Of a stretch of 64,000 nucleotides of DNA, positions 16,988-26,228 are shown piece after piece. The notes beneath the pieces are model-generated. The model was not told the origin of the DNA. It ran no database searches and saw nothing but the letters and a program-made list of their open reading frames with translations. The number at the start of each line of letters is the position of its first letter. Position 1 is the first letter of the stretch. A program made the translations under genes and the position numbers. This DNA is from GAS188 sp963794475 (GTDB taxonomy: Bacteria > Pseudomonadota > Alphaproteobacteria > Rhizobiales > Beijerinckiaceae). Location of the stretch: the NCBI GenBank assembly GCA_963794475.1, contig CAWCDW010000002.1, positions 620,001 through 684,000 of the forward strand. The letters run 5' to 3'.

Positions 16988-18256
16988 ATGAGCCGAATGA
17001 CGCGCGCGAGCACCAATCTCGGGGTCGATGGCGACCGGCTCTGGGCCGACATCATGGCGCTCGCGAAGATCACCGATCCCGCCGCGCCTTACACGCGCCG
17101 CTCCTTCTCGAAGCTCTTTCTCGACGGGCGGCAATGGTTGACCGGCCGTTTCCGTGAAGCGGGGCTGACGACGCGGATCGACACGGCGGGCAATCTCATC
17201 GGCCGGATGGAAGGCGCGGATCCGAAAGCCGGCACTATCGTCATCGGCTCGCATAGCGACACCGTCCCCTCGGGCGGGCGCTTCGACGGGATCGCCGGGG
17301 TCGCAGCAGGGCTCGAAATCGTCCGCGTGCTGCAAGAGCGCAAGATCGCGCTGCGGCACGCACTCGAGGTCGTCGATTTCCTGGCGGAGGAGCCGAGCGA
17401 ATACGGCGTCTCCTGCGTCGGCAGCCGCGGCATGAGCGGCAAGCTCGCGGCCACGCAGCTCCAGTTCACGAACCGCGAAGGGGAAAGGCTCGAGCACGCT
17501 CTGGCGCGTGTCGGCGGCGATGCCTCACGCCTTGCCGAGGCCGGGCGCGAGGATATCCGCGCGGCCTTTGAGTTGCACATCGAGCAAGGAACGGTGCTCG
17601 AATCAGGGGGCCTCGATATCGGCCTCGTCACCGCGATCGTCGGCATCACGCGCATCGAGATCGTCTTTACCGGCGCGGCCGGGCACGCGGGGGCAACGCC
17701 GATGCACCGCCGGCACGACGCCCTCGTCGCGGCGGCGCGCCTGATCGACCGTGCGCGGGTCATGGCCGATGAATATGCGCGAAGCGGACGCGGCTATTTC
17801 GTGGCGACGACCGGGGTCATCGAAGCGAAGCCCAATGCCTCGAACGTGATACCCGGCACCGCGCGTCTCGTCGTCGACGCCCGTGCCGAGTTCCGCGAGA
17901 CGCTTCTTGAATTTCGCGAGCGCCTCGAGAAGGAAAGCCTCGCGCTCGCGCAAGCTGCGAGCGTCGAGCGAACGCGCTTTGAGATTCTCTCAGACACGCT
18001 TCCTTGCGCCTGCGATGAAAAGCTACGCGGCCTCCTCAAGCGCGGTGCCGACGAGCTCGGTCTAACCTCGACCGATATCGCGAGCGGCGCCGGGCACGAC
18101 AGCGCCTTTCTTTCCCTGATCGCGCCGGCCGCGATGGTGTTCATCCCTTGCAAGGAAGGCGCGAGCCATTGCCCGGAAGAATGGTCCGAGCCGCAGGAGA
18201 TCACCGCGGGAACGGCGGTCATTCTCGAGGCGCTTCTCGCCTTTGATCGCGCCTGA
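16988..18256 (+). CDS. M20-family amidohydrolase (allantoate/N-carbamoyl-amino acid type)
   Basis: A 422-residue binuclear zinc hydrolase. Metal ligands are in GSHSDTVPSGGRFDGIAGV (His89, Asp91 and Asp near 101), the catalytic/metal glutamates in FLAEEPSEYG, and a later histidine in FELHIEQGTVLE and GAGHDSAFLS. The lid dimerisation domain lies between about residues 215 and 330 (FTGAAGHAGATPMHRRHDA). The pattern matches allantoate amidohydrolases and L-N-carbamoylases. No other purine-catabolic genes are nearby, so the substrate is open. Likely co-transcribed with acuI. Confidence 0.87.
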   Translation: MSRMTRASTNLGVDGDRLWADIMALAKITDPAAPYTRRSFSKLFLDGRQWLTGRFREAGLTTRIDTAGNLIGRMEGADPKAGTIVIGSHSDTVPSGGRFDGIAGVAAGLEIVRVLQERKIALRHALEVVDFLAEEPSEYGVSCVGSRGMSGKLAATQLQFTNREGERLEHALARVGGDASRLAEAGREDIRAAFELHIEQGTVLESGGLDIGLVTAIVGITRIEIVFTGAAGHAGATPMHRRHDALVAAARLIDRARVMADEYARSGRGYFVATTGVIEAKPNASNVIPGTARLVVDARAEFRETLLEFRERLEKESLALAQAASVERTRFEILSDTLPCACDEKLRGLLKRGADELGLTSTDIASGAGHDSAFLSLIAPAAMVFIPCKEGASHCPEEWSEPQEITAGTAVILEALLAFDRA

Positions 18257-18348
18257 AGGTAAGCCTTCGCCCTCGGAAGACGCGTGAAGATGACATGAGG
18301 TCCGCGCGTTGCTCCACGCCGGCACCGGCTACCCCGATCGACGCCTCA

Positions 18349-21252
18349 TTACCCGCCGCCGGGGCGCCGCAGCTCGGCCTCGTCGATCGGACGCGAGGCC
18401 ATGCCGAAGCGGGTCCGGTAAACCTGCATATTCTCGATGATGCGCTGCACGTAATCGCGCGTCTCGGTGATCGGGATGAGCTCGATCCAATCCACGGGAT
18501 CGACATCGTGCCGACGCGGATCGCCATGCGCCGCGATCCATTCCTTCACCCTCTTGCCCCCGGCGTTATAGGCCGCGAAGGTGAGCACATAAGAGCCCCC
18601 CTGCTCGGCGAATAATTCGCCGAGATGCGCGGCGCCGATGCGTGCGTTGAGCGCGGCGTCGGTGTTGAGTTTCGCCATGTCGAGCGTGATGCCGGCGTGG
18701 AGCGCGGCACGCCTTGCGGTATCGGGCATCAACTGCATCAACCCCTTCGCACCCGCCGTCGAGGTCGCGGTCGGCGCAAAGGCGCTCTCCTGGCGGGCGA
18801 TGGCATAGACGATCGTTTTGTCGGCGGAATTCGCGACGGGCTGGTAATAGGGCACGCCGAAAGTCGGGAAGGCGAAATCATCGAGCGGAATGCCGCGCTG
18901 CGTGGCGAGCTTGCCGAGCAGGAGCGCCGCGCGCGCGTCACGCCCGGTCTCGACCACCTTGCCGAGCGCCGCGACCTGGCCTTCGTCGGTGAAATATTTG
19001 GCGGCATCGCTGATGATCGGCAAGGCGAAATCGCTTTCGCCGAGCGCGTAAAAGAGCTCCGCGACGCGGATCGAAAGATCGCGGCCATCGCCGGTCGCGA
19101 GCTTGTGCGTCTGCCGCAAGGGCAGATCGGAAAGCCCGAGCTTGCTTCGCGCGAGCTGGCCGTAATAGGTCGCGACGTGCTGAGCGGCCTGGGTGTAGGC
19201 GGCGGTTGCGGCCGCTTCGTCGCCGAGCACCTGCGCGGTTCGCCCCTGCCAATAGGCCGCGCGGGCGACCGAGGCGGGCAATGCGGCAATTGCCGCGGCG
19301 GTCGCGAAATGCGGGGCCGCGAGCGAAGGGTCCTCAAGGAAGCGAAGCGCGATCCAGCCGGCATGAAATTCCGCTTCGATGCGCTTCTCGGCGCTTTGCG
19401 CGCTGTGCTCGGCGCAAATCCGATAGGCGGTCTGCGCGTCGCCCGCGTCGAGGAGCTTGCGCGCGATGAGCCGCCGCTCGATCCACCATGCATCACCATC
19501 GACGAGGGCGGCCGGGTCACGCGGCGCGGAGAGCATCAGCTTGGTCGCCTCGGCAAGCTTCTCGGGCGTATTCGCGCGCCGCAGCACCTCGATACGCGCA
19601 AAGACATAGGACGGATCGGACTTGACCTTTTCCGGCACTGCGGCGAGCAGCGCCTCGGCGTTGTGAGCCTCGTCGAGGACGGCGAATTGAGCCTTTGCGA
19701 GCGCGGTCTCCTCGTCTCCCGCGAGTTTCGCGGAGCGCACCAAACGCCCCGACTCCTCCTTGTAGAAGGAGAGGTCGGCGCGGAACTTGTGATCGGCCGG
19801 CGTCAGGAACTTGCCGAACTCCTCGAGCACCTTGGATTCCAAACCCTGGCTTATGTCGCCTTCGCGCCAGACCTCGCGCACCAAAGCTTGTGCTTCATCG
19901 ATTCGACCCTGCTCGCGCTCCAGTCTCGCGAGGGCGAGCTTGCCCGGCGCGCTCTCCGGCTCCGCCTTGCTGAAATAGGAGGCGAGAAGCGCAAAGCCCT
20001 GTTTGTCGGCAAAGAGCGCTTCTTCACTGCGTCGACGCAGCCAAGGGGCGGAGGGCCAGGTCGGATGGTCCTTGAGAAAGGCGGTGAGACGGCCAAAGCC
20101 CGTGCCGTGCGGGTCCAAGCGGATCGCTGCCCAATCGAGCGCGACGCGCGCGACCTCGGTTTTGGCGGTGGACGCATAGGCATCGCCCAGCGCCATGTCG
20201 CCCTTGCGATAGGCGGCGATGGCGAGCTTCGCGGCATTCGCGTCCGGCGGCGCGATGAAGGCCGGCAGAGGGGCGAGCGCCGGATTGGAATCGCCCGGCA
20301 TCACGGTTGCCGGCTGGAGCCCCTTCGGCAGCAATTGCGGCAAGGCCTCGCCAGGACCGGCGTTCTCGCTCGGACGGGGAGGAGGCACGACGAACTGCGG
20401 CAAGGTCGGGTTAGGCTTCGCCTCCGGCTCGCCATAAGGAAGCGCGAGCGCGAGGCGGGCTTGCGCCGAGACGGGGATAGCCGCCGCGTGCCGTCTGGCT
20501 CCCATGAGCTCGTCGATTGCGGCCGTGGGTGAGGTAGGTGAGGATGGCAACGCCTGAATGACCGGCACGCCGGACACAGGACCCTGGTCCAGCCTCAGCG
20601 CCATCTCCGCGCTCGGGGGCACATCACGGGAAGTCCCTTGCGTCGAGCCCTCCGCCGCGAGCGCGGCCTCCTTGCCGGCGCCTGCATTTTCACCGGATGC
20701 CGAAGCTTCGCCCTGCGCTCGGATCGGAGCCGTCGTCTGCACTGGCTCGAAAGCCTGGCGCTGCTCGGCGATCGGAACGGGGAGGGCGAACTCGGCTTCC
20801 CGCGAGCTCGGCGCAGCGACCGAGGCCGGCGTGGCGACCTTGGGCGCCGCATCATCGGGCGCCGCATCCTTGGCCGTGGCATCCTTGGCCGTGGCATCCT
20901 GGGCCGTGGCCTCGATGGACGTAGGCGTTGGCGAGGCGAGAGGCGCCTTCCTGCCCTCGCCCTTCTCCAAAACGACGAGTTCCTCGGGGACCGAAGGCGC
21001 GAATGGCTCCGTCTCGCCAAGACCGTCTCCGAGACTTGCGAGGATCGCGGCGGCCGCGTGATCGGCCTTCGCGAGCTGCGCATCCTCCCCCTCCCCCGCC
21101 GGAACCGAGCACAAGACGGCGACAAGCGCGACCGCAAGGCCCGGGGCAGCAAAGGAGACGTAGCGGAAAAATGGGACCAAGGCCTCGAAACCCCTCCAAG
21201 CCGACTGGCGGCAGAAAATGCGAACGGCGTTCGCCGCCGACTCAAGTTTCAC
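18349..21252 (-). CDS. Soluble lytic murein transglycosylase, Slt70-like
   Basis: A 967-residue periplasmic lytic transglycosylase that cleaves the MurNAc-GlcNAc bond to form anhydro-muropeptides. It has an N-terminal membrane segment (about 30-50), a roughly 280-residue low-complexity Ala/Pro/Thr/Lys linker, an alpha-superhelical U-domain (about 320-780), and the C-terminal catalytic domain with ARQESAFAPTATSTAGAKGL (catalytic Glu822) and TFAAYNAGGKRV. The start is GTG at 21252. The linker is much longer than in E. coli Slt and contains a short tandem repeat. A 6-3-6 inverted repeat ACTCGA-TAT-TCGAGT lies at 21271-21285 just upstream. Confidence 0.9.
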   Translation of the reverse strand: MKLESAANAVRIFCRQSAWRGFEALVPFFRYVSFAAPGLAVALVAVLCSVPAGEGEDAQLAKADHAAAAILASLGDGLGETEPFAPSVPEELVVLEKGEGRKAPLASPTPTSIEATAQDATAKDATAKDAAPDDAAPKVATPASVAAPSSREAEFALPVPIAEQRQAFEPVQTTAPIRAQGEASASGENAGAGKEAALAAEGSTQGTSRDVPPSAEMALRLDQGPVSGVPVIQALPSSPTSPTAAIDELMGARRHAAAIPVSAQARLALALPYGEPEAKPNPTLPQFVVPPPRPSENAGPGEALPQLLPKGLQPATVMPGDSNPALAPLPAFIAPPDANAAKLAIAAYRKGDMALGDAYASTAKTEVARVALDWAAIRLDPHGTGFGRLTAFLKDHPTWPSAPWLRRRSEEALFADKQGFALLASYFSKAEPESAPGKLALARLEREQGRIDEAQALVREVWREGDISQGLESKVLEEFGKFLTPADHKFRADLSFYKEESGRLVRSAKLAGDEETALAKAQFAVLDEAHNAEALLAAVPEKVKSDPSYVFARIEVLRRANTPEKLAEATKLMLSAPRDPAALVDGDAWWIERRLIARKLLDAGDAQTAYRICAEHSAQSAEKRIEAEFHAGWIALRFLEDPSLAAPHFATAAAIAALPASVARAAYWQGRTAQVLGDEAAATAAYTQAAQHVATYYGQLARSKLGLSDLPLRQTHKLATGDGRDLSIRVAELFYALGESDFALPIISDAAKYFTDEGQVAALGKVVETGRDARAALLLGKLATQRGIPLDDFAFPTFGVPYYQPVANSADKTIVYAIARQESAFAPTATSTAGAKGLMQLMPDTARRAALHAGITLDMAKLNTDAALNARIGAAHLGELFAEQGGSYVLTFAAYNAGGKRVKEWIAAHGDPRRHDVDPVDWIELIPITETRDYVQRIIENMQVYRTRFGMASRPIDEAELRRPGGG
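20864..20908. repeat. Three 15-bp tandem repeats inside slt
   Basis: The unit GCATCCTTGGCCGTG occurs three times head to tail (20864-20878, 20879-20893 and 20894-20908, the last with one change), and more degenerate copies lie just before. On the coding strand it encodes the pentapeptide DATAK-type repeat in the transglycosylase linker. Units of 15 bp keep frame, so copy-number change would only alter linker length. Confidence 0.75.
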
Positions 21253-21501
21253 GCGCTTTTTCCGTCGTATACTCGATATTCGAGTCAGGTGCCCTTAAAA
21301 TCTACGTGTTTAGCCCACACAACTTGCCAAACCGCTACCATTCGAAGCGATGCGATGCCGAGGCCTGAACTGGACAAAAGCTTGCAAATGCGGCGCGCTC
21401 AGGGCCGCCTTGGGGAGACGATCGACTTAGTTCTTACCTCGAGGAGATTTGTGCTGTGGGCCGGGTTGAGCGGCGTCCACGACATCGCCGCGCGCGAGAG
21501 G

Positions 21502-22803
21502 TCAGCCGCCCATGAGGATTTGCGCGAGCAGCACCAGGTTGAGGGCGAGAATCACGACCGTCCCCGCGATTCCCGCGACCTGGGTCAGCCGCCCGTTGCG
21601 AAGGTCTCCCATCAGCGAAGGCCGGTTGGTGAAGATCATCAGGGCGATCAGCGGGAACGGCAAGGCGAAGCTGAGCACCACTTGGCTCAAAATCAGCACC
21701 TTCGTGGCGTCGAGCCCCGCGACGATCGCGATCACGGCGGGCAGCATCGTGACAAGCCTGCGGAACCAAAGCGGGAGACGCCAGCCGACAAAGCCCTGCA
21801 TGATCACCTGGCCGGCCATGGTGCCGACGACCGAGCTCGATATGCCGGAGGCGAAAAGCGAGACGAGGAAGACGCCGGCGGCCGCGCGCCCCAGTAGCGG
21901 CGTCAAGGTCGCGTAAGCGGTCTCGATGCTCGCCACGCCGTCATGCACACCGTCGTGAAACACGCTCGCCGCCATCACCATCATGGCGATGTTGACGAGC
22001 CCGGCGAGGCTGAGCGCGATCACCACCTCGCGATTCGACCAGTTCATGATGGCGCGCTTCTCTTTTGGCCCGCGTGCCATCACCCGCCCTTGCGTGAGAT
22101 AGGAGTGCAAATAGATCGCGTGCGGCATGACCGTGGCGCCGACGATTCCGACCGCGACGAACACGCTGTCGCTCCCCCCGATCCACGGAACGAGGAGGCC
22201 GTGGCCGATCTCTCGCCATGCGGGATGGGACATGGCGAGCTCGACGAGATAGCTGAGGGCCATGATGCCGACGAGCGCGCCGATAACCATCTCGATCGGA
22301 CGAAAGCCGCGGCGCTCGAGCAGCAAGATGGCGTAGGTGAGCCCGGCGGTGACGATGACGCCGACGGCGAGCGGCAGGCCGAAGAGAAGGTTGAAGCCGA
22401 TGGTTGCGCCGAGGAACTCGGCGAGATCCGTCGCCATGGCGGCGATCTCGCTCACGATCCAATAGAAAATGACGAGCGGTTTCGGGAAATGCTTTCGGCA
22501 AAGTTCCGCGAGATTATGGCCCGTGACGATCCCGAGCTTCGCCGAGAGCGCCTGGAACAGCATCGCGATGACGTTGGCGAACAGTACGACCCACAACAGC
22601 CGATAGCCGAAGCTCGCGCCGCCCTGGATATTCGTGGCGAAATTGCCCGGATCCATATAGGCGACGGACGCGATGACGGCCGGACCGAGGAAGGGCAGCA
22701 GCGCCAGAGGTCCGCGCCGGCGCCCGGCGATGACGGCATCCGCCGCTCGTCGCGTTTGTGCGCTCGCGCTTTCGGGCGAAACTCGTTCGGCGACTTCCGA
22801 CAT
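21502..22803 (-). CDS. mntH: Nramp-family Mn2+/divalent metal transporter
   Basis: A 433-residue inner-membrane proton-coupled importer of Mn2+ (and Fe2+). The metal-site motif of helix 1, AYMDPGNFATNIQGG, and of helix 6, GATVMPHAIYLHSYLTQGR, are intact, and about 11 membrane helices are visible. The start at 22803 has GGAAGG upstream; an ATG 11 codons earlier is less likely. A near-perfect MntR operator lies about 60 bp upstream at 22865-22884, so manganese repression through MntR is strongly suggested. The next gene, an OGT-like protein, is divergent. Confidence 0.95.
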   Translation of the reverse strand: MSEVAERVSPESASAQTRRAADAVIAGRRRGPLALLPFLGPAVIASVAYMDPGNFATNIQGGASFGYRLLWVVLFANVIAMLFQALSAKLGIVTGHNLAELCRKHFPKPLVIFYWIVSEIAAMATDLAEFLGATIGFNLLFGLPLAVGVIVTAGLTYAILLLERRGFRPIEMVIGALVGIMALSYLVELAMSHPAWREIGHGLLVPWIGGSDSVFVAVGIVGATVMPHAIYLHSYLTQGRVMARGPKEKRAIMNWSNREVVIALSLAGLVNIAMMVMAASVFHDGVHDGVASIETAYATLTPLLGRAAAGVFLVSLFASGISSSVVGTMAGQVIMQGFVGWRLPLWFRRLVTMLPAVIAIVAGLDATKVLILSQVVLSFALPFPLIALMIFTNRPSLMGDLRNGRLTQVAGIAGTVVILALNLVLLAQILMGG

Positions 22804-22864
22804 TCGCGACCTTCCGCCGGGCCAATCCCCTGCCATTCTCAGCTTTAAATAGCGCAGACAAAGT

Positions 22865-22884
22865 AATATAGCAAGAGCTATATT
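22865..22884. promoter_or_regulatory. MntR box upstream of mntH
   Basis: AATATAGC-AAGA-GCTATATT is a perfect 8-4-8 inverted repeat. It closely follows the E. coli-type MntR consensus, AACATAGC-N4-GCTATGTT, differing at one symmetric position. It sits about 62 bp upstream of the mntH start, a suitable operator position. Whether this strain has MntR rather than the Mur/Fur-type regulator of many rhizobia cannot be told from this window. Confidence 0.75.
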
Positions 22885-23054
22885 CCAGACGTCGTTCGGC
22901 CCCGACCCTGTGCGATGGCCCGTCGCGCCCGCGTCGATGCGGGCTTGTCATCGCGAAAATTTCCTTGCAATCGTTTGCCCGCGCCGTGGGCCACCCCTTC
23001 TCGAATTCGGTCAGCGCCGACCAAGCGCCACCTCGCCACATCGAAAGGCAGCGA

Positions 23055-24773
23055 ATGTCCAATATCCAGGGGGAGGAATTGTTCCGCGCGGCCGCCGAGG
23101 CGCAAGGCAAAGGCGATTTGATCGCGGCGGGCCAGCTTTATTCCCGCTTCGTACAGCTCAATCCGGCGGTTCCGGAAGCATGGGAGCAATTGGGCGCGAT
23201 CTTTGCAGAGCTTGGCAATTTCACCGAGGCCGAGAATAGCCTGCGCGGCATCTTGCAATTCATGCCTAACTACCCGGCGCTTTATCGGATCCATGCCCAT
23301 TTATGCTGGATCTACGCTCTACAAGGACGAAAGGAGGCGATCGAGCAAGGCCGTGTGGCGGTTCGGCTCAATCCGCGCTTCGAGGGCGGCTGGCTCAACC
23401 TGGCGAACGCGCTCGCCTCAGCCGGCGAGCCCGACGAAGCGATCGCCGCCTTCAAGGAGGCGGAGGCGCTCGGCAGCGTGCGCCATCACGGCGGTTTCTA
23501 CAACGTGAAGCGCAGTATTTGCGACTGGAGCGGCATCGAAGCGCTCGAGCGCGTTCTCTTCGACCCCGCGCGCAAGCCGCAAGCTCATGACGGCGACCTT
23601 GGCGTCATGGCGGCGACGCCGCAGGCACAACGCCGATTCGCCGAGGCCTGCGCCGCCAAATATCCGGCGCGCTATCTTCATCCGCCGGGCGCCGAACGGC
23701 GCGTCGCGGGCCGAAAGATCCGCCTTGGCTATCTCGGCGGCGAGTTCCACGACAGCGCCATCATGTCGCTCCTCGCCTCGACCATCGAGAACCACGATCG
23801 GGAGCGCTTCGAGGTGCACGCCTTCTCCTTCGGCCCCGGGATCGAGGACCCCATGAGGGCGCGCCTCAAGGGCGCCTTTGACCGGTTTCATGATCTCGGC
23901 GCGGCGCCGAATGATGAGATCGCGCGCCGGATCAGGACACTCGATGTCGACATCCTGCTCGATCTCAACGGCTATCTCAAAGGCAACCGCGTGGGCATTG
24001 TCGCGCGGCGTCCCGCGCCCATCCAGATCAGCTTTCTCGGCTGGCCCGCCACCACGGGCGCCCCATTCATCGATTGGATGATCGCGGACCGGATCGTCGC
24101 GCCCGAAGCTCGCTGGTTCAGCGAGAAGCTCGTTTATCTCGACTGCTACATGCCGACGGACGGCCGCAAGCACGAGCCTCGACCGTGCAGCCGAGACGAG
24201 TTCGGGCTGCCGCGTGATGCGATCGTGCTCGCCTCGATGAACAACAGCTGGAAGCTCGATGCCGAGACGATGACGATTTGGTGCGATTTCTTGCGCGAGC
24301 TCCCGCAGGCCGTGCTCTGGCAAGCCGCGAGGACCGCAACCGTCGAGCGCAACCTCAAAGCCTTCGCGCGCGAGCACGGCGTCGAGGACCGTTTCATCAT
24401 CGCCCCGACCGTCGCCTATGGCGAGCATCTCGATCGTGCGAGCCTCGCGGATATCGCGCTCGACACCTATCCCTATGGCGGGCACACCACGACCTGCGAC
24501 ATGCTCTGGGCGGGGGTGCCGGTCGTGACGCGCAAGGGTGAGACCTTCGCATCGCGCGTCGCCGCAAGCTTGCTCGACGCGGTCGGCTTGCCAGAGCTTA
24601 CGACATCGACCCCCGCTGAATATAAAGCGCTCGTTCTAGAGCTTTGCCGCGACAAGCCGCGTCGCGAGGCCTTGAAAGCCCATCTTCGCCAGGCGCGGCA
24701 CGGCTCGAAGCTATTCGACAACAAGCGCTACACCAAAGCGCTCGATGAGAAGTTGATCGAGCTCGTCTCCTAA
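23055..24773 (+). CDS. TPR protein with O-GlcNAc-transferase-like domain
   Basis: A 572-residue protein with about three to four N-terminal tetratricopeptide repeats (about 5-140) followed by a Glyco_transf_41 domain (about 220-565), as in eukaryotic OGT and plant SPINDLY. Diagnostic blocks are IRLGYLGGEFHDSAIMSLLA, ISFLGWPATTGAPFIDWMIA (counterpart of GYPGTSGAPFMDY in OGT) and DTYPYGGHTTTCDMLWAGVP, which holds the UDP-sugar site. It is presumably a soluble glycosyltransferase for proteins or envelope glycans. The ATG at 23055 has AAAGG upstream. It is divergent from mntH. Confidence 0.88.
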   Translation: MSNIQGEELFRAAAEAQGKGDLIAAGQLYSRFVQLNPAVPEAWEQLGAIFAELGNFTEAENSLRGILQFMPNYPALYRIHAHLCWIYALQGRKEAIEQGRVAVRLNPRFEGGWLNLANALASAGEPDEAIAAFKEAEALGSVRHHGGFYNVKRSICDWSGIEALERVLFDPARKPQAHDGDLGVMAATPQAQRRFAEACAAKYPARYLHPPGAERRVAGRKIRLGYLGGEFHDSAIMSLLASTIENHDRERFEVHAFSFGPGIEDPMRARLKGAFDRFHDLGAAPNDEIARRIRTLDVDILLDLNGYLKGNRVGIVARRPAPIQISFLGWPATTGAPFIDWMIADRIVAPEARWFSEKLVYLDCYMPTDGRKHEPRPCSRDEFGLPRDAIVLASMNNSWKLDAETMTIWCDFLRELPQAVLWQAARTATVERNLKAFAREHGVEDRFIIAPTVAYGEHLDRASLADIALDTYPYGGHTTTCDMLWAGVPVVTRKGETFASRVAASLLDAVGLPELTTSTPAEYKALVLELCRDKPRREALKAHLRQARHGSKLFDNKRYTKALDEKLIELVS

Positions 24774-24786
24774 CCCTGGTTTTTTT

Positions 24787-24810
24787 GGCGGCTCCTGCCT
24801 GCGGAGCGCC
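24787..24810. terminator. Hairpin between convergent OGT-like gene and smpB
   Basis: GGCgGCTCC-tgcctgc-GGAGCGCC folds into an 8-bp stem with one bulge. It sits between two convergent genes and could end either transcript. The T-run (24780-24786) precedes the hairpin on the plus strand, so it is not a canonical intrinsic terminator in either direction. Confidence 0.3.
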
Positions 24811-24852
24811 AATCTCGTTCCAGCGCTAACCGCTCTTGCGAGCTTCGTGGCC

Positions 24853-25326
24853 TCAACCCTTCTGCCGTATCAGCCTTCCCTGCTCCCGCTTCCAGTCGCG
24901 AGCGCGCTCGCTTTCCCGCTTGTCGTGAAGCTTCTTGCCTTTCGCCAGCGCCACCTCGACCTTGGCGCGGCCGCGCTCATTGAAATACACCTTCAGCGGC
25001 ACGACCGTCATGCCTTCGCGTTGCACCGCGCCCAGCAACTTGTTCACCTCGCGTTTGTGCAGAAGCAATTTGCGCGGCCGGCGCGTCTCGTGATTGAAGC
25101 GATTGGCCTCGAGATATTCGGGGATATACGCGTTGAAGAGATAAATCTCTCCGCCCATCTCGCCCGCATAGCTGTCCCCGATCGTCGCCTTGCCGCCGCG
25201 CAGCGACTTCACCTCGGTGCCCGTGAGCGCGATGCCCGCCTCGAAAACCTGGCCAATCTCGTAGTTGAAGCGCGCCTTGCGATTGTCGGCCGCGATGCGA
25301 TAGCGGTTTTCGTTGCGCGCCGCCAT
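24853..25326 (-). CDS. smpB: SsrA-binding protein SmpB
   Basis: A 157-residue partner of tmRNA in trans-translation, which rescues stalled ribosomes. The OB-fold motifs are intact: NRKARFNYEI, GIALTGTEVKSLRGGKA, DSYAGE and YIPEYLEANRFNHE. The basic C-terminal tail (KGKKLHDKRESERARDWKRE) folds in the mRNA channel. The gene begins 2 nt after the dapA stop, so the pair is one operon. Confidence 0.97.
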   Translation of the reverse strand: MAARNENRYRIAADNRKARFNYEIGQVFEAGIALTGTEVKSLRGGKATIGDSYAGEMGGEIYLFNAYIPEYLEANRFNHETRRPRKLLLHKREVNKLLGAVQREGMTVVPLKVYFNERGRAKVEVALAKGKKLHDKRESERARDWKREQGRLIRQKG

Positions 25327-25328
25327 TG

Positions 25329-26228
25329 TCAACCGTTCAGGACGCCGGCATGCACCATGGCGGCCTTGATCGCGGTGCCCGTCTCGCGGCTCACCGGCAG
25401 AAGCGGCAGGCGCACCTTCTCCTCGCATCGGCCGAGAAGCGAAAGCCCGTGCTTCGCGCCGCTGACGCCGGGCTCGAGGAAAATCGCCGCATGCAGCGGC
25501 GTCAACCGGTCCTGGACCCGCAAAGCCTCGGCAAAATTGCCGCTCGCGCAAGCCTCGTGCATCGCGGCGCAGGGACCCGGCGCGACGTTCGCCACCACCG
25601 AGACGCAGCCATGGCCGCCTGCCGCGATCGAAGCAAGCGCCATCATGTCCTCGCCGGAAAGCTGGATGAAATCGGGTCCCATCGCCTGTCGCTGCAAGGA
25701 GACGCGGGCCAGGTTGGCGGTCGAGTCCTTGACGCCCGCGATGTTCTTGAGCTCGTAAAGCCGCTTCATCGTGTCGACCGACATGTCGACCACCGAACGC
25801 GGCGGGATATTGTAGATGATGATCGGAATCCCGATCGCGTCGTTCACCGCCTTGAAATGCTGGTAGAGGCCCTCCTGCGTGGGCTTGTTGTAATAGGGCG
25901 TGACGACGAGCACCGCATCGGCTCCGGTCTTCTCGGCGTGGCGGGCGAGCTCCACCGCTTCCTTGGTATTGTTCGAGCCGGCGCCCGCGACCACGGGCAC
26001 GCGCCCCTTCGCCTCCTCGACGCAAAGCTCGACGACGCGCCGATGCTCCTCATGCGAGAGCGTGGGGCTCTCGCCCGTCGTGCCGACCGGAACGAGGCCG
26101 GTGGTGCCGCTCTTGATTTGCCAATCGACGTGAGCGCGAAAACCATCCTCGTCGATCCCACCGTTCTTGAACGGCGTGACAAGAGCGGTGATCGATCCCT
26201 TCAGCGAGAGCTTGGAGCGCATGGTCAT
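25329..26228 (-). CDS. dapA: 4-hydroxy-tetrahydrodipicolinate synthase
   Basis: A 299-residue TIM-barrel lyase/aldolase that condenses pyruvate with aspartate semialdehyde for lysine and diaminopimelate synthesis. Motifs are ALVTPFKNGGID, VPVGTTGESPTLSHEEH, the substrate-binding Tyr region VVTPYYNKPTQEGLYQH and the Schiff-base lysine in NIAGVKDSTANLARV. The start at 26228 has AGGA 5 nt upstream; ATG at 26222 is an alternative. It supplies meso-DAP for peptidoglycan and is followed directly by smpB. Confidence 0.96.
   Translation of the reverse strand: MTMRSKLSLKGSITALVTPFKNGGIDEDGFRAHVDWQIKSGTTGLVPVGTTGESPTLSHEEHRRVVELCVEEAKGRVPVVAGAGSNNTKEAVELARHAEKTGADAVLVVTPYYNKPTQEGLYQHFKAVNDAIGIPIIIYNIPPRSVVDMSVDTMKRLYELKNIAGVKDSTANLARVSLQRQAMGPDFIQLSGEDMMALASIAAGGHGCVSVVANVAPGPCAAMHEACASGNFAEALRVQDRLTPLHAAIFLEPGVSGAKHGLSLLGRCEEKVRLPLLPVSRETGTAIKAAMVHAGVLNG

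Noticed and set aside
15944..17497. A 517-codon minus-strand frame across acuI and the M20 gene
   Set aside because: It spans two well-supported genes on the other strand and has shadow-like composition.
18625..20532. A 635-codon plus-strand frame opposite the lytic transglycosylase
   Set aside because: It is Arg/Gly-rich with no family features, while the minus strand has the complete catalytic domain.
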